Source: an uncultured Caulobacterales bacterium
GTDB lineage: Bacteria; Pseudomonadota; Alphaproteobacteria; Caulobacterales; Maricaulaceae
Assembly: GCA_947503715.1 (NCBI GenBank)
Contig: CANNER010000001.1
Location: 496,001 to 560,000, forward strand
Direction of reading: 5' to 3'
DNA length: 64,000 nucleotides
Position 1 is the stretch's first letter. Every line of letters begins with the position of its first letter. This document shows positions 50,731 to 62,273 of the stretch, piece after piece. The translations under genes were made by a program, and so were the position numbers. The notes under the pieces were generated by a model. It did no database searches, had not been told where the DNA came from, and saw nothing but the letters and a program-made list of their open reading frames with translations.

Positions 50731-52097
50731 CGCTCTGGACTTCATCACAAATTGCAGAGGCGACGGGCGGTCAAGTCACGGCAGAATTTTCTGTTTCCGG
50801 CCTGTCTATCGACACCCGGACGCTGCAAAAAGGTGATCTATTTGTTGCGATTAACGATGTCCGCGACGGGCATGATTTTATTACGGCGGCGATGAATGCT
50901 GGCGCGGCGGGCGTCTTGTGCCAAAAAGCTCCCGAAGATGTGCCCGCAGTCGTCGTGCCAGATAGTGCAAATGCGCTCGAAGCGCTTGGTGTCTATGCCG
51001 CGAAAACCCGAAAGGCTCTCCGGATAGGGGTAACGGGTAGCGTCGGTAAAACCTCCGTAAAGGATGCGCTTGCCGTGATGCTGACAGCCTTCGGACCCAC
51101 GCATAAGTCTATCAAATCATTCAATAATCATCTCGGTGTCCCCATCACGCTCTCCACTTTACCGAAAGACATGGATTATGCCGTGCTGGAAATGGGTATG
51201 AACCACGCGGGTGAAATGTCCGCATTGTCGAAACTCGCCAAACCGCAGATCGCCCTCATCAATAACGTCGTCGGTGCGCATCTCGCCCATTTTGACAATG
51301 TGGAGGGCATTGCGGATGCCAAAGCGGAAATCATCGACGGCATGACGGCAGGTGACACAATTATCCTGAACGGCGACAATGAATACACGCCGCGTATCCG
51401 CGCAAAGGCGGAAGCCGCGCAATTAAATATTTTGACCTTCGGTCATTCCGACACGGATGATGTCTGCATTGTCAGCGCAGACTCTCACGCCGCGGGCGGG
51501 ACTGCGCGGCTGCGGATTGGAACGGAACAGATCGATGTGACCCTGATGGTCCCGGGCGAGCATTGGTTTATGAACTCAGCGGCGTGTCTGGCCATTGGCC
51601 TCGCGGCGGATCTGGATTTACATAAATGCGCTACGGCTCTCCGCAAGATTGTTCCCCCGCCGGGTCGAGGGGATGCGCATGAGCTGACGATTGATAGTAA
51701 GTCCATCACATTGATTGACGAAAGCTACAACGCGAATCCGACCTCCATGCGGGCAGCGTTTTCTGCAGCGGCCCTTCGCCCGGGACGAAAATTGGCCTTG
51801 CTTGGCGATATGTTCGAGCTCGGCGCAGATGAATTGGAGTTGCACCGCGCGCTCGCGGAGCCTTTGATTGAGGCGGGGTTCGAGCGCGTTTTCGTCGCGG
51901 GCGAATGTATGCGCATGCTCATGGGCGCAATGCCGCAAGCCATGCGCGGAGGCTGGTCGTCAAAACCTCAGACTCTGTTAACCAAATTGAAAGGCGAACT
52001 CATTGACGGAGATATATTGCTCATCAAGGGGTCCAATGCGTCGGGCGTTGGGCGGGTGGCTGAGCAACTCAAGGGGGAGGGCTCTCATGCTCTATGA
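50727..52097 (+). CDS. murF: UDP-MurNAc-tripeptide:D-Ala-D-Ala ligase
   Basis: MurF adds the D-Ala-D-Ala made by Ddl to the UDP-tripeptide. The ATP loop is VTGSVGKTS (102-110). [26 protein letters not shown] and [14 protein letters not shown] are MurF-specific signatures. ATG 50727, overlapping the murE stop as ATGA, is preferred to an upstream in-frame GTG at 50718. 456 residues. It overlaps mraY by 11 bases. Confidence 0.96.
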   Translation: MTLWTSSQIAEATGGQVTAEFSVSGLSIDTRTLQKGDLFVAINDVRDGHDFITAAMNAGAAGVLCQKAPEDVPAVVVPDSANALEALGVYAAKTRKALRIGVTGSVGKTSVKDALAVMLTAFGPTHKSIKSFNNHLGVPITLSTLPKDMDYAVLEMGMNHAGEMSALSKLAKPQIALINNVVGAHLAHFDNVEGIADAKAEIIDGMTAGDTIILNGDNEYTPRIRAKAEAAQLNILTFGHSDTDDVCIVSADSHAAGGTARLRIGTEQIDVTLMVPGEHWFMNSAACLAIGLAADLDLHKCATALRKIVPPPGRGDAHELTIDSKSITLIDESYNANPTSMRAAFSAAALRPGRKLALLGDMFELGADELELHRALAEPLIEAGFERVFVAGECMRMLMGAMPQAMRGGWSSKPQTLLTKLKGELIDGDILLIKGSNASGVGRVAEQLKGEGSHAL

Positions 52098-53181
52098 ATG
52101 GCTCGCGCCGCTGGGGGATGAATTCCAGCTCTTCAACCTGTTTAATTACATTACATTCCGCGTCGGCGGCGCGCTGATGACGTCGCTCATCATCTGCTTC
52201 ATCTTCGGCCCGCGCATGATCAATGCGCTACGGGCAAGACAGGGCAAGGGGCAACCCATTCGCGAAGACGGACCGGAAGGTCACATTATAAAAAAAGCTG
52301 GAACGCCAACCATGGGCGGGTTAATGATCCTGTTTGCAGTCGTTGTCTCCACGCTTCTCTGGGGGAATTTACATAGTCCGTTTCTGTGGACCGTGTTTTT
52401 TGTCACAGTCGGTTTTGGCGCGATTGGTTTTTATGACGACTATCTCAAAGTCTCGCGCCAGTCGCATAAGGGGTTTTCCGGTAAGATACGTTTGTTCTTG
52501 GAGTTTCTCATCGCCGCGATTGCCGTTTGGGTTTTGACGACGGCGTTCCCACAACAAGGCGATTTTGCAACCGGCCTCGCCATTCCGCTGCTCAAGAATT
52601 TCACAATCAATCTCGGTGTATTTTTTATCCCATTTGGGTGTCTCGTGGTCGTCGGCACAGCCAATGCCGTGAACCTGACGGATGGTCTGGATGGCCTCGC
52701 CATCGTCCCCGTCATGATCGCCTGTATGTCGCTCGCCTTTATCGCCTATCTCGTCGGGAATGCGATTTTCTCGAACTATCTCGGGGTTCCCTTTGTGCCG
52801 GGCAGTGCGGAAGTTACGATTTTCCTCGGCGCGATTATCGGGGCGTCTCTCGGCTTTCTATGGTTCAATGCGCCACCCGCCATGGTCTTCATGGGTGATA
52901 CGGGATCGTTGGCACTTGGCGGGGCTTTGGGTGTGACGGCTGTTGCCACGAAGCACGAAATTGTGCTCGCCATTATCGGCGGGTTATTTGTCCTCGAAGC
53001 CGTGTCCGTCATTGTGCAGGTCGCGTCCTTCAAGCTGACAGGTAAGCGTGTCTTCCGCATGGCGCCGATCCATCATCATTTCGAGAAGAAGGGCTGGCAG
53101 GAACCAACCATCGTCATTCGCTTCTGGATTATCGCCATCATCCTCGCCCTCATCGGGCTTTCCACGTTGAAGCTGCGTTGA
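52087..53181 (+). CDS. mraY: Phospho-MurNAc-pentapeptide transferase
   Basis: MraY makes lipid I at the inner membrane. Ten membrane helices are evident. Signatures: [49 protein letters not shown] with the catalytic Asp, [15 protein letters not shown] and [14 protein letters not shown] 52087 gives the usual MLYEWL start (364 residues); the frame is open further upstream inside murF but without meaning. TTGA overlap with murD. Confidence 0.97.
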   Translation: MLYEWLAPLGDEFQLFNLFNYITFRVGGALMTSLIICFIFGPRMINALRARQGKGQPIREDGPEGHIIKKAGTPTMGGLMILFAVVVSTLLWGNLHSPFLWTVFFVTVGFGAIGFYDDYLKVSRQSHKGFSGKIRLFLEFLIAAIAVWVLTTAFPQQGDFATGLAIPLLKNFTINLGVFFIPFGCLVVVGTANAVNLTDGLDGLAIVPVMIACMSLAFIAYLVGNAIFSNYLGVPFVPGSAEVTIFLGAIIGASLGFLWFNAPPAMVFMGDTGSLALGGALGVTAVATKHEIVLAIIGGLFVLEAVSVIVQVASFKLTGKRVFRMAPIHHHFEKKGWQEPTIVIRFWIIAIILALIGLSTLKLR

Positions 53182-54620
53182 TCAAGGCAGAGACATTCCG
53201 CGGCCGGACGGTCGCCGTCTTCGGACTGGGCCGCACGGGCGTGACGGCGGCTCTGTCGCTGGCTGCCGGTGGCGCGACCGTTTGGGCGTGGGACGATAAT
53301 GCCGACAGCCGCGAAGCCGCAGAAGCGCAAGGCGTTACGCTGAAGGATTTGAAAACAGCAGACTGGTTGCAGGTCGATGATTTCGTCCTGTCACCCGGTG
53401 TGCCGCATCATCTGCCGAAACCGCATTGGTCAGCGAAAAAAGCAAAAGCTGCGAATGTTCCCGTCATCTGCGACATCGAGATTCTTGCTCGCGAAGTCGC
53501 GGCGCGAGCCGAACGGCAGCGTCCGAAGATCATTGCCATCACGGGGACGAACGGCAAATCGACGACCACGTCTTTGATCGGGCATATTTTGAAAAGCTGC
53601 GGCAAGGATGCGCAGATTGGCGGGAATATTGGCCGCGGCGTGCTGGATCTCGACCGCATGCATAGTGGTACATATTACGTGATTGAACTCTCCAGCTATC
53701 AGTTGGAACGCACGCAGAGCCTCCGCGCCAATGCCGCAATTTTCCTCAATCTCTCGCCGGATCATCTTGATCGTCATGGGACGCTGGAGAATTACGGTCT
53801 GGCGAAACAAGCGATTTTCGTCAATCAAACCCATGAGGATACCGCGGTTATCGGGGTGGATGATGATTATGGCAAGGCGCTCTGCACGCAGATGAAAGTC
53901 AAAAACGGACGCAGCATCGTGCCCGTTTCCGCGCGTCGTTCGCTTGGGCACGGCGTGAGTGTTCTGGGGGGTAAATTGTTCTGCAACATGTCCCGCAAGG
54001 CGCATGAAATCTGCGACCTGCAAGAGGCAAAAGCCTTGGAAGGTCGCCATAATTGGCAGAACGCCGCCGCCGCTTATGCCGCGGTCAGTTCATTGGGTTT
54101 GGACGCCAGAGAGATCGGCGAAGCCATCTTGTCCTTCCCTGGATTGGCGCATCGCATGGAAACCGTCGGCACACTCCGCAATGTCCGTTTCGTGAATGAC
54201 AGCAAAGCGACCAACGCGGATGCCGCGCGACAGGCGCTCGCCAGCTATGAGAATATATTTTGGATCGCAGGCGGCGTTGCGAAAGAGGGCGGCATTGAAC
54301 CGCTGGCTGATCTGTTCGGAAATGTCCGCACGGCTTATCTCATCGGCGAGGCCGCAGACGATTTTGGCGCGACTTTGGACGAGTCGAAGAAAAAATGGCA
54401 CGACAAGAAAACGCTTCAAATGGCTTTGCTCTGCGCGACAAAAGACGCGCTAGAGTCGGGCGTTGAAAACCCGATTGTCCTACTCTCACCCGCCTGCGCC
54501 AGCTTTGATCAGTTCAAGAATTTTGAAGTTCGCGGCGATGCTTTCCGGACGCAGGTCGAAACATTGATGGGTATCGAAACATCTGACGTTCCCGCGCCGC
54601 AAGAGGAAGAGGCGGCATGA
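53178..54620 (+). CDS. murD: UDP-MurNAc-L-alanine:D-glutamate ligase
   Basis: Adds D-Glu as the second stem residue. N-terminal Rossmann motif [15 protein letters not shown]-loop [15 protein letters not shown] and [35 protein letters not shown] are present (the Glu, His and Asn residues typical of MurD). Start is TTG 53178, overlapping the mraY TGA as TTGA. 480 residues, slightly longer than E. coli because of a Pro/Glu-rich C-terminus (APQEEEAA). Confidence 0.96.
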   Translation: MIKAETFRGRTVAVFGLGRTGVTAALSLAAGGATVWAWDDNADSREAAEAQGVTLKDLKTADWLQVDDFVLSPGVPHHLPKPHWSAKKAKAANVPVICDIEILAREVAARAERQRPKIIAITGTNGKSTTTSLIGHILKSCGKDAQIGGNIGRGVLDLDRMHSGTYYVIELSSYQLERTQSLRANAAIFLNLSPDHLDRHGTLENYGLAKQAIFVNQTHEDTAVIGVDDDYGKALCTQMKVKNGRSIVPVSARRSLGHGVSVLGGKLFCNMSRKAHEICDLQEAKALEGRHNWQNAAAAYAAVSSLGLDAREIGEAILSFPGLAHRMETVGTLRNVRFVNDSKATNADAARQALASYENIFWIAGGVAKEGGIEPLADLFGNVRTAYLIGEAADDFGATLDESKKKWHDKKTLQMALLCATKDALESGVENPIVLLSPACASFDQFKNFEVRGDAFRTQVETLMGIETSDVPAPQEEEAA

Positions 54621-55765
54621 TCGGCGCGCTCCCCAGTCTTATCACCTCGCGCTCGCGCCGTACCCTTATCGGGGAATGGTGGCGCAGCGTCGATCAGGTC
54701 ACGCTCTCCATTTTGATTTGCTTGCTGGGTGCAGGCCTCATCCTGTCCATGGCGTCCAGTCCTGCTGCGGCAGCGCGGCTGGATTACGCCAACCCGTTTT
54801 ATTTTCTGTATAAGCACGCAATTTTTGTCGGAATGGGCGTGTTTGGTATGTTTATTGTGTCGCTTTTTGATGCGGTCAATGCGCGGCGGATTGCGGTGCT
54901 GACGCTGGTCGGGTCGTTTCTGATTATGCTGGCCCTGCCCATTATCGGGTATGAGGTGAAGGGTGCAACGCGCTGGGTTCGCATCGGGCCGCTGGGTCTC
55001 CAGCCCTCCGAATTTGCTAAGCCTGCTTTTATTGTTTTTGCTGCCTGGATGTTCTCCATCCGCAAGCGTGACCCGAATGTTCCAGCGGTTGCGATTGTTT
55101 TTGCGGCCTATATTGCCCTGATCGGGTTGCTGATTTCTCAACCCGATTTCGGACAATCCTTTCTGCTGACGCTCGGCTTTGCCGCCGTGTTTTTCTTTGC
55201 AGGGCTTTCATTGGGTTGGTTGCTCGTGATGCTGGGCATTTCAGTTGTCGGTGTCGTCGCGGCCTATCTGACCCTGCCGCATGTGCGGGCGCGGGTGAGC
55301 GCATTTACGTCTCCGAATACTGCGGATAGCTACCAGACGGATAAGGCGCTGGAAGCCATTTCGAGCGGTGGATTTTTTGGCCGCGGACCGGGTGAGGGGA
55401 CGGTGAAATACTCACTGCCTGACGGGAACACGGATTTCATTTTCGCGGTCACGGTTGAAGAGTTCGGTTTTCTGATCTCCGTCATTCTGATTTTTCTGCT
55501 GGCCGCGCTCGTCATTCAAACTTTCCGCAATGCCCTGCGCCTCAATGATTATTTCTGCCAACTCGCGACGGCGGGCCTCGCGACACTTATCGGGATGCAG
55601 GCCATCATCAATCTCTTCGTCAATCTGAATATGGCTCCGTCTAAGGGGATGACGCTGCCATTCATTTCGAATGGCGGCTCTTCCATGTTGGCGCTTTGCT
55701 TTACAGCGGGGCTTATCCTTGCACTGACACGCCGTCGCCCCGGAGCATACCAATATGGCCGGTAG
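54617..55765 (+). CDS. ftsW: Peptidoglycan glycosyltransferase FtsW
   Basis: SEDS-family glycosyltransferase that polymerises septal glycan with FtsI. Ten helices. Signatures: GATRWVRIGPLGLQPSEFAK, SQPDFGQSFLLT, YQTDKALEAISSGGFFGRGP, HIF-type segment DFIFAVTVEEFGF and the C-terminal LPFISNGGSSMLALC. 382 residues. Overlaps murD by 4 and murG by 11 bases. Confidence 0.96.
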   Translation: MIGALPSLITSRSRRTLIGEWWRSVDQVTLSILICLLGAGLILSMASSPAAAARLDYANPFYFLYKHAIFVGMGVFGMFIVSLFDAVNARRIAVLTLVGSFLIMLALPIIGYEVKGATRWVRIGPLGLQPSEFAKPAFIVFAAWMFSIRKRDPNVPAVAIVFAAYIALIGLLISQPDFGQSFLLTLGFAAVFFFAGLSLGWLLVMLGISVVGVVAAYLTLPHVRARVSAFTSPNTADSYQTDKALEAISSGGFFGRGPGEGTVKYSLPDGNTDFIFAVTVEEFGFLISVILIFLLAALVIQTFRNALRLNDYFCQLATAGLATLIGMQAIINLFVNLNMAPSKGMTLPFISNGGSSMLALCFTAGLILALTRRRPGAYQYGR

Positions 55766-56834
55766 GTTGTTGCTCGCGGCCGGCGGGACGGGCGGACATA
55801 TGTTTCCCGCGCAAGCCCTCGCCGAAATCCTGAAGACCGAGGGCTGGGATATCGCGATGATGACGGATGCGCGGGGGCGAAAGCACAGCACGCGCATTCC
55901 CGCTGATCCCATAATTGAAGTTCAAGCCGCCTCCATTTCTCCGCGCCGACCAATCAAGGCCGTAGGCGGCGTGTTGCAACTTGCCAAAGGTGTACGACAA
56001 GCCAAAGCCTTTATTCGCGACTGGAAGCCGGATGTGGTCGTTGGTTTTGGCGGCTATCCCGCATTCCCCGCTATGCGCGCCGCACAGTCATTGAAATTGC
56101 CCACCATTCTGCATGAGCAAAATGCGGTGCTGGGACGGGTCAATCGGGTCTTTGCGGCCAAGGCGAAACACGTCGTCTCCGGTTTCGAGGACCTCGCCCG
56201 TGTTCATCCCAAGGCCAATGTTATCTGTCTCGGTAATCCGCTGCGTGAGCAGATTGTTCAGGCGGTTCCGGAAAAATATGAAGCTCCGATAAGCAAAATA
56301 AACTTACTGATAGTTGGGGGCAGTCTAGGTGCGCGTAGTTTGTCAAAAGTGTTACCGAAAGCTATTTGTTCTCTCCCGATTGAATTGAGAGAGCAGTTGC
56401 ATGTAACTCAACAAGTCACATCTGACGAGATACTGAACGCCCGACGCGCGTATAATACTTTTTGGGTTTCTTATAACTGCGAAACCTTCTTCTCCAACAT
56501 CGAAACCCACCTCGCTGCCGCGCATTTTGTTATTGCACGGGCAGGCGCATCTTCCGTTTCGGAAATCGCGCTAATGGGAAAACCGTCCCTCCTTATCCCG
56601 CTCGCCATTGCGATGGATGATCATCAGACCGCCAATGCAAGGTCACTGGAGCGCCTTGGCGCTGCCGATATTCTGCCCGAATCGGAGTTTACGCCAAAGG
56701 CTGTCACCGATATTTTGCAGGACCGATTAAATGATTCGAACTGGCTTAACTCCGCCGCCGCTTCTGCCCGTACCCTCGGGCGTCCGAATGCGGCCCACGA
56801 TCTTGCACAGCTGGTCATCCGCGCCGTCAATTAG
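55755..56834 (+). CDS. murG: UDP-GlcNAc:lipid I N-acetylglucosaminyltransferase
   Basis: MurG converts lipid I to lipid II. GT-B fold with the glycine loop [33 protein letters not shown] and [12 protein letters not shown] in the N-domain, then [15 protein letters not shown] and [19 protein letters not shown] in the UDP-GlcNAc-binding C-domain. A stretch around 56275-56490, encoding the start of the C-domain, is noticeably more A/T-rich than the rest of the operon, though the frame is intact. Gap to murC is seven bases. Confidence 0.96.
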   Translation: MAGRLLLAAGGTGGHMFPAQALAEILKTEGWDIAMMTDARGRKHSTRIPADPIIEVQAASISPRRPIKAVGGVLQLAKGVRQAKAFIRDWKPDVVVGFGGYPAFPAMRAAQSLKLPTILHEQNAVLGRVNRVFAAKAKHVVSGFEDLARVHPKANVICLGNPLREQIVQAVPEKYEAPISKINLLIVGGSLGARSLSKVLPKAICSLPIELREQLHVTQQVTSDEILNARRAYNTFWVSYNCETFFSNIETHLAAAHFVIARAGASSVSEIALMGKPSLLIPLAIAMDDHQTANARSLERLGAADILPESEFTPKAVTDILQDRLNDSNWLNSAAASARTLGRPNAAHDLAQLVIRAVN

Positions 56835-56841
56835 GACTAAA

Positions 56842-58272
56842 ATGCCCGATACAAATTTGAAGCAGGCGGCTCTGGCCACCAAGGTCCCATTCGATCTCGG
56901 CCCGATACATTTTGTCGGCATTGGCGGCATTGGTATGTCCGGCATCGCGGAGGTCATGCTCAATTTGGGCTATCAGGTTCAGGGCTCTGATGCGCGGGAG
57001 AGTATCAATACGGAACGGCTCAAACGGCTCGGCGCGACGATTTTCATCGGCCAGAAAGCCGAACAGGTTCACGGGGCAGGGGCAATTGTCATGTCCTCTG
57101 CTATCAAAGCCGATAATCCCGAATTGATGGAAGCCCGCGCCCGCGCCATTCCCGTTGTGCGACGGGCCGAAATGCTGGCCGAGTTAATGCGCCTGAAGTG
57201 GACCGTTGCTGTCGGCGGCACGCATGGCAAGACGACGACGACGACGATGATTGCTGCGCTGCTGGAAGGCGGCGATCTCGACCCGACTGTTATCAATGGA
57301 GGGATCATCAACGCCTATGCATCCAATGCGAAATTGGGATTGGGCGATTGGATGGTAGTCGAGGCGGATGAGAGTGACGGGACGTTCCTGAAACTGCTCC
57401 CCACCGTGGCCGTCGTGACAAATATCGACCCCGAACATATGGAACATTACGGCGAGTTCGACACACTCCGCGCTGCCTTTGATCAATTCGTTGAGAATCT
57501 CCCATTCTACGGGTTTGCCGTTCTCTGCATTGACCATCCCGAAGTACAGGCGCTCGTCTCGCGTATCAGTGACCGTCGTGTTATCACTTATGGGTTCAAC
57601 CCACAGGCAGATGTCCGCGCAGAGAATTTGCGCTTGGAAGCCACAGGTTCACGTTTTGATGTCGTCTTCCGTGGACCGGACGGTGAAGAAGATCGCTGGC
57701 CTGATTTGTTTCTCCCCATGGCGGGCAAACATAATGCGCAGAATGTCCTCTCCGCGATTGCCGTCTCCCGCGAACTCGGCTTGGGCGTCGAGAAGGTCCG
57801 TGCTGGCCTCGATAGTTTTGCGGGGGTCAAGCGCCGCTTCACCCATGTCGGCGACTGGAATGGCGTGACCATCATCGATGATTACGGCCATCATCCCGTC
57901 GAAATTGCCGCCGTGCTGCAGGCCGCCCGTCAGGTCGCAAAGGGTAAAGTCCATGCTGTCATGCAACCGCATCGCTATTCCCGCCTGCGCGATTTGTTCG
58001 ATGATTTTTCGACCTGTTTCAATGATGCTGATAATGTTTATCTCGCGGATGTTTACGCGGCTGGCGAACAGCCAATTGAGGGCATTAGTTCTCCCGCGCT
58101 CGCAGAGTCTCTGCGCAGTCACGGTCATCGCGATGTCGGTCTGACGTCCAAGGCAACGCTCGCCAAAGACCTCCACCCACATCTGGAACAGGGCGATCTC
58201 GTCGTCTGCCTCGGTGCGGGCGATATTACTTACTGGGCCGCCGAACTCGCCGATAATTTGGGTAAGCTGTGA
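56842..58272 (+). CDS. murC: UDP-MurNAc:L-alanine ligase
   Basis: First ligase of the stem peptide. N-terminal [17 protein letters not shown] with the glycine loop (26-34), P-loop [27 protein letters not shown] and [12 protein letters not shown] are typical. ATG 56842 is chosen because AGGA lies six bases upstream and it matches the family start; the frame is open further back inside murG. 476 residues. Overlaps murB as GTGA. Confidence 0.97.
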   Translation: MPDTNLKQAALATKVPFDLGPIHFVGIGGIGMSGIAEVMLNLGYQVQGSDARESINTERLKRLGATIFIGQKAEQVHGAGAIVMSSAIKADNPELMEARARAIPVVRRAEMLAELMRLKWTVAVGGTHGKTTTTTMIAALLEGGDLDPTVINGGIINAYASNAKLGLGDWMVVEADESDGTFLKLLPTVAVVTNIDPEHMEHYGEFDTLRAAFDQFVENLPFYGFAVLCIDHPEVQALVSRISDRRVITYGFNPQADVRAENLRLEATGSRFDVVFRGPDGEEDRWPDLFLPMAGKHNAQNVLSAIAVSRELGLGVEKVRAGLDSFAGVKRRFTHVGDWNGVTIIDDYGHHPVEIAAVLQAARQVAKGKVHAVMQPHRYSRLRDLFDDFSTCFNDADNVYLADVYAAGEQPIEGISSPALAESLRSHGHRDVGLTSKATLAKDLHPHLEQGDLVVCLGAGDITYWAAELADNLGKL

Positions 58273-59168
58273 GCCTGCTCGACCGCCTGCCTGACGTACG
58301 GGGGAGTTTGCGGGCGGATGTTCCGTTGGCCCCCTACACATGGTTGCGGGTTGGCGGCGCGGTAGAAGCGCTGTTCATGCCGAAAGATGAAGCCGATCTC
58401 GCGCATTTTCTGAGTTCCACGCCTGACGATATTCCGGTGCAGGTGTTGGGTGTGGCCTCCAATACGCTGGTTCGTGACGGCGGCGTAAAAGGTGTTGTCA
58501 TTCGCTTGGGACCCGCTTTTGGGAAAGTCGAAACGCAGGGTTTGCGCGTAACCGCAGGCACGGCAGTCCTTGACAAAACCGTTGCTAAGAAAGCCGCAGA
58601 AGCTGGCATCGCCGGATTGGAATTCTATGCCGGTGTCCCCGGCACAATTGGCGGCGCGCTTCGGATGAACGCGGGGTGCTATGGCGGCGAGACGCGGGAT
58701 GTTCTGGTTAGCGTCGTCGCGCTAGACCGGACGGGCCGTCGTCAGGTTATGGATCTCGCAGAGATGGACTATAGCTATCGTCACAGTGGTGCCCCGAAGG
58801 ACCTGATATTTACGGAAGCGACATTTGAGGGTCATGCCGACAAGCCTGAAGCGATCAAAGCGCGGATGGATGACATCACGACGAAACGGGAAAGCAGCCA
58901 GCCGATACGTGAGAAAACGGGCGGTTCCACATTCAAAAATCCCGAAGGTCACTCCTCTTGGAAATTAATCGACGCAGCGGGGTGCAGAGGTTTGCGCATT
59001 GGCGGCGCGCAGATGAGCGAGCAGCATTGTAACTTCATGATCAATGCGGACGGCGCGACGGCGACGGATTTGGAAACGCTCGGTGAGACTGTGCGGGCGA
59101 AAGTGCTGGAAACACAAGGTGTGGAACTGGACTGGGAAGTCCGCCGGATTGGAGAGCGGTCATGCTAA
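58269..59168 (+). CDS. murB: UDP-N-acetylenolpyruvoylglucosamine reductase
   Basis: FAD enzyme making UDP-MurNAc. The FAD-binding domain has [39 protein letters not shown] and [20 protein letters not shown]. The catalytic Ser segment is [20 protein letters not shown]. The Ala-Gly-Cys pattern and lack of the type-I extra loop suit the shorter (type II-like) 299-residue form. Start GTG 58269 overlaps the murC stop; overlaps ddl by seven bases. Confidence 0.96.
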   Translation: MSLLDRLPDVRGSLRADVPLAPYTWLRVGGAVEALFMPKDEADLAHFLSSTPDDIPVQVLGVASNTLVRDGGVKGVVIRLGPAFGKVETQGLRVTAGTAVLDKTVAKKAAEAGIAGLEFYAGVPGTIGGALRMNAGCYGGETRDVLVSVVALDRTGRRQVMDLAEMDYSYRHSGAPKDLIFTEATFEGHADKPEAIKARMDDITTKRESSQPIREKTGGSTFKNPEGHSSWKLIDAAGCRGLRIGGAQMSEQHCNFMINADGATATDLETLGETVRAKVLETQGVELDWEVRRIGERSC

Positions 59169-60097
59169 AAGTCGCGGTCCTCATGGGTGGTCTGTCTTCT
59201 GAACGGGAAGTCTCTCTTGTCTCCGGCACCGCCTGCGCCATCGCCCTTCGAAATTGCGGATATGACGTTACTGAAATCGACGTGACGCATGCGTTGTGGG
59301 AGCAGCTTAAATTCGCTGACCCTGACGTCATATTCAACGCCCTTCACGGAGATTGGGGTGAGGATGGTCGCGTACAGGGTGTACTGGATATGTATGGCAA
59401 ACCTTACACACATTCCGGAGTCATGGCGTCGGCGCTGGCTATGGATAAACACCGCGCGAAACATGTCTTGAAATCCGTTGGGATTACGGTGCCGGGGGGT
59501 GGATTGTTTGACCGTCTCAAAGTTGCCGAAGCCCATCCTATTGCCACACCTTATGTCGTGAAACCCAACGGGCAGGGGTCTTCTAAATCTGTTTATATCA
59601 TCCACGGGGAACAGGATAACCATCGCGCCGCGATCAGAGCCGATATCGAAATGGGGGAGCAGGTTGTCGTTGAGAGCTACATCGCCGGACGCGAACTCAC
59701 CGTTGCGGTCAAAGACGGCGAAGCGATTTGCGTCACTGAGATAATTGCCGCAGAATCGGAAAATGGTTGGTATGACTATGATGCCAAATATGGCGAAGGT
59801 GCCGCGACTCACCAATGTCCCGCCGATTTACCCGACTTTGTCACGCAACTCTGCCTCGACTGGGCGGCTAAAGCGCATAAAGGGCTCGGCTGCCGCGGCG
59901 TGTCCCGCGCCGATTTCAGATTTAATGATGAAAATTGCACGCCGGCCAATGTGGTAAACAAAATCGTAATGCTTGAAGTGAATACTCAACCCGGAATGAC
60001 CCCGACATCGCTCGTGCCTGAACAGGCCGCCCATGTCGGGATCGATTTTGACCAGCTTTGTCGCTGGATGGTTGAGGACGCTTCATGGCCAAGGTGA
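59162..60097 (+). CDS. ddl: D-alanine-D-alanine ligase
   Basis: ATP-grasp ligase that makes the D-Ala-D-Ala used by MurF from the D-Ala supplied by Alr (28 kb in this window). Signatures: VLMGGLSSEREVSLVSG, FNALHGDWGEDGRVQGVLD, YTHSGVMASALAMDKHRAKH, KPNGQGSSKSV and LEVNTQPGMTPTSLVPEQA. 311 residues, Ddl B length. Overlaps murB by 7 and ftsQ by 13 bases. Confidence 0.96.
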   Translation: MLKVAVLMGGLSSEREVSLVSGTACAIALRNCGYDVTEIDVTHALWEQLKFADPDVIFNALHGDWGEDGRVQGVLDMYGKPYTHSGVMASALAMDKHRAKHVLKSVGITVPGGGLFDRLKVAEAHPIATPYVVKPNGQGSSKSVYIIHGEQDNHRAAIRADIEMGEQVVVESYIAGRELTVAVKDGEAICVTEIIAAESENGWYDYDAKYGEGAATHQCPADLPDFVTQLCLDWAAKAHKGLGCRGVSRADFRFNDENCTPANVVNKIVMLEVNTQPGMTPTSLVPEQAAHVGIDFDQLCRWMVEDASWPR

Positions 60098-60972
60098 GCA
60101 AAGGAAATTCTAAATTCGCCACGATGCGGCGCGTGAGCCCGCTCAAGCCGGGCTTGCGCGGATCGCAGAACTGGATGGCCGCGAAAGTGCGCGCCGCGAA
60201 ACATTCTCCCAAAGCGATGATGCGCTTTCTGATACGCGTGATTGGAACATTTCTTGTTCTGATCTTTATCGCGCTCTGGCTCGGTGGATTTCTGCCCGCC
60301 GTCAAGAAAAACACGAATGACTGGAAAATCGAACGCCTGATGGCGATGGGGTTCGTGGTTGAGCAAGTTGATGTGATGGGCGAGGGGCGTTTGAACGAAC
60401 GCGATATCCGCACCGCGGTGCAGATCAATCGCGGCAGCTATTTCTTTGGCGTAGACCTTGAGGCCGCCCGTGCCCGCACGGAAAGCCTGCCTTGGGTTGA
60501 CCGTGCCGTTGTGCGCCGTCTCTGGCCGAACCGGATTGTCGTACAGGTCGTTGAAACAACTCCCTATGCGCTCTGGCAGGATGAGGGGCAGTTGCACCTG
60601 CTCTCGGATTCCGGTGAGGCGATTGTTCCCGTTTCTCAAGTTGCGTCCGTTCCGACGGGTTTGAAAACTTATGTCGGAAAAGCGGCACCTGCCGAAGTCA
60701 AAACAATTGAAGCTCTTATACAGCCGCATGACGGTATCTGGACCCGTGTCGAAAGTCTCGTGCGTTTCCCCTCAGGTAGATGGGATCTGCATATGAAGAA
60801 CGCGACGGTTGTTCGCTTGCCGGAAACCGAGATCGAAACCGCGCTCTCACGCCTTGTCGCTCTGGATCGCGAGACTTTCATTTTGTCACGTGAAGTCGGC
60901 ACGATTGATATGCGTCTAAAGGATCGCATTGGCTTGCTGGCCAAGCCTGAAGCCGAAGCGCAGTCCTCCTAA
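60085..60972 (+). CDS. ftsQ: Cell division protein FtsQ
   Basis: Bitopic divisome protein. A basic cytosolic head of about 48 residues (FATMRRVSPLKPGLRGSQNW, AAKHSPKAMMRF) is followed by one membrane helix (VIGTFLVLIFIALWLGGFLP), a POTRA domain (VVEQVDVMGEGRLNERDI, YFFGVDLEAARARTESLPW) and the FtsQ beta domain (VRRLWPNRIVVQVVETTPYA). 295 residues. The stop is two bases before the ftsA start. Confidence 0.95.
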   Translation: MAKVSKGNSKFATMRRVSPLKPGLRGSQNWMAAKVRAAKHSPKAMMRFLIRVIGTFLVLIFIALWLGGFLPAVKKNTNDWKIERLMAMGFVVEQVDVMGEGRLNERDIRTAVQINRGSYFFGVDLEAARARTESLPWVDRAVVRRLWPNRIVVQVVETTPYALWQDEGQLHLLSDSGEAIVPVSQVASVPTGLKTYVGKAAPAEVKTIEALIQPHDGIWTRVESLVRFPSGRWDLHMKNATVVRLPETEIETALSRLVALDRETFILSREVGTIDMRLKDRIGLLAKPEAEAQSS

Positions 60973-60974
60973 AC

Positions 60975-62246
60975 GTGTTTGGGGGACCCACGAAAAGACA
61001 ACCGGAAACGGTCTGCGTTCTCGACATTGGGTCGAACAAAGTCGTGTGCCTGATTGGGCGCGAAGAACCCGGATTGGGTGTGCGTCTCATTGGGTCGGGC
61101 TTTGGTGTGTCTGCCGGGTTAAAAGGCGGGGCGGTTGTCGACCTCGAGGCCGCTGAGATCGGAATCCGCTCCGCTGTTGAAAAAGCCGAACGTGCAGCGG
61201 GCGTCACTGTGCAGGATGTCTGCGTGAATGTGGCCCTGCGGTCCCTGCGATCGAAGCATATGACGGTACAGACTGAATTTGCGAGCGGCGCTGTCGCCGA
61301 CCGTGATCTGAAACGTGTCCTAAATTCGTCCATGTCGGGCTTGGATCAAGCTGAAAACGCAATCCTTCATGCGATCCCATTGAACTGGCAGGTCGATGAT
61401 GAGGACGGCATTCGGGATCCACGTGGTATGTATGGTCAAAAGCTGGGCGTGGATATGCACTTCGTCATGGCAGGTATCGGCCCCTTGCGAAACCTCGCAC
61501 ACTGTATTGAACGCTGTCATCTGACCATCCGGTCTGTGACGGTTAGTCCTTATGCGGCGGCCCTGTCGGTCCTGACAGAAGATGAGCGTGACCTCGGCGT
61601 GACTCTCATTGATCTCGGGTCGGGCATTACCTCTGCCGCCGTGTTCCGTGATAATACGCTGGTCCATGTCGACGCGCTAAGTGTCGGTGGACGGAATATT
61701 ACGTCCGATCTCGCACGAGGACTCTCCACTCCTTTTGAGGCGGCGGAACGGATCAAGATGATTTACGGCTCCTGTCTGCACGGGGCAAATGATGACCATC
61801 ACCAGGTTCCTTGCCCACCGATTGCGGCGCAGGACGAGTTGCATCACGAACCGCGTTCCCTCGTCACAAATATTATTCGGTCACGGGTCGAGGAGACTTT
61901 GGAGTTATTGCGGGAGCGGATCCACAAAGCGGGCCTCGAAACCTATTCAGGACGGCAAGTCGTCCTGACGGGGGGAGGGGCGCATCTGAACGGTATCCGC
62001 GAACTTGCCACACATGTTCTCGGCAAGCGCGTCCGCATCGGTCATCCGCATGGCGTGTTCGGATTGTCCGAAGAATTAAGCCAGCCGGATTTCGCCGTTG
62101 CGACGGGGCTTCTCAAGAATGTTTTCGATGACCGGCCCGAAGTTGTCACCGGCCCGCCCGACCTCTCGGGGCGTCGTATCCGGACGCAGCGCTATACCGG
62201 CAACGCGCTCGGGCGGTCCGTTCAGTGGCTTCGTGAGAATTTTTAG
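60975..62246 (+). CDS. ftsA: Cell division protein FtsA
   Basis: Actin-fold ATPase that tethers FtsZ to the membrane. Signatures: VCVLDIGSNKVVCLIGREE (phosphate 1), SHS2/1C domain segment VQDVCVNVALRSLRSKHM, VTLIDLGSGITSAAVF (phosphate 2) and VVLTGGGAHLNGIRELA (adenosine). The C-terminus ends VQWLRENF, an amphipathic membrane-binding tail. 423 residues. GTG 60975 start. Ninety-seven bases separate it from ftsZ and contain a CtrA box. Confidence 0.96.
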   Translation: MFGGPTKRQPETVCVLDIGSNKVVCLIGREEPGLGVRLIGSGFGVSAGLKGGAVVDLEAAEIGIRSAVEKAERAAGVTVQDVCVNVALRSLRSKHMTVQTEFASGAVADRDLKRVLNSSMSGLDQAENAILHAIPLNWQVDDEDGIRDPRGMYGQKLGVDMHFVMAGIGPLRNLAHCIERCHLTIRSVTVSPYAAALSVLTEDERDLGVTLIDLGSGITSAAVFRDNTLVHVDALSVGGRNITSDLARGLSTPFEAAERIKMIYGSCLHGANDDHHQVPCPPIAAQDELHHEPRSLVTNIIRSRVEETLELLRERIHKAGLETYSGRQVVLTGGGAHLNGIRELATHVLGKRVRIGHPHGVFGLSEELSQPDFAVATGLLKNVFDDRPEVVTGPPDLSGRRIRTQRYTGNALGRSVQWLRENF

Positions 62247-62273
62247 GCCAAACTGCGCTAAAAGTTAACGCGG

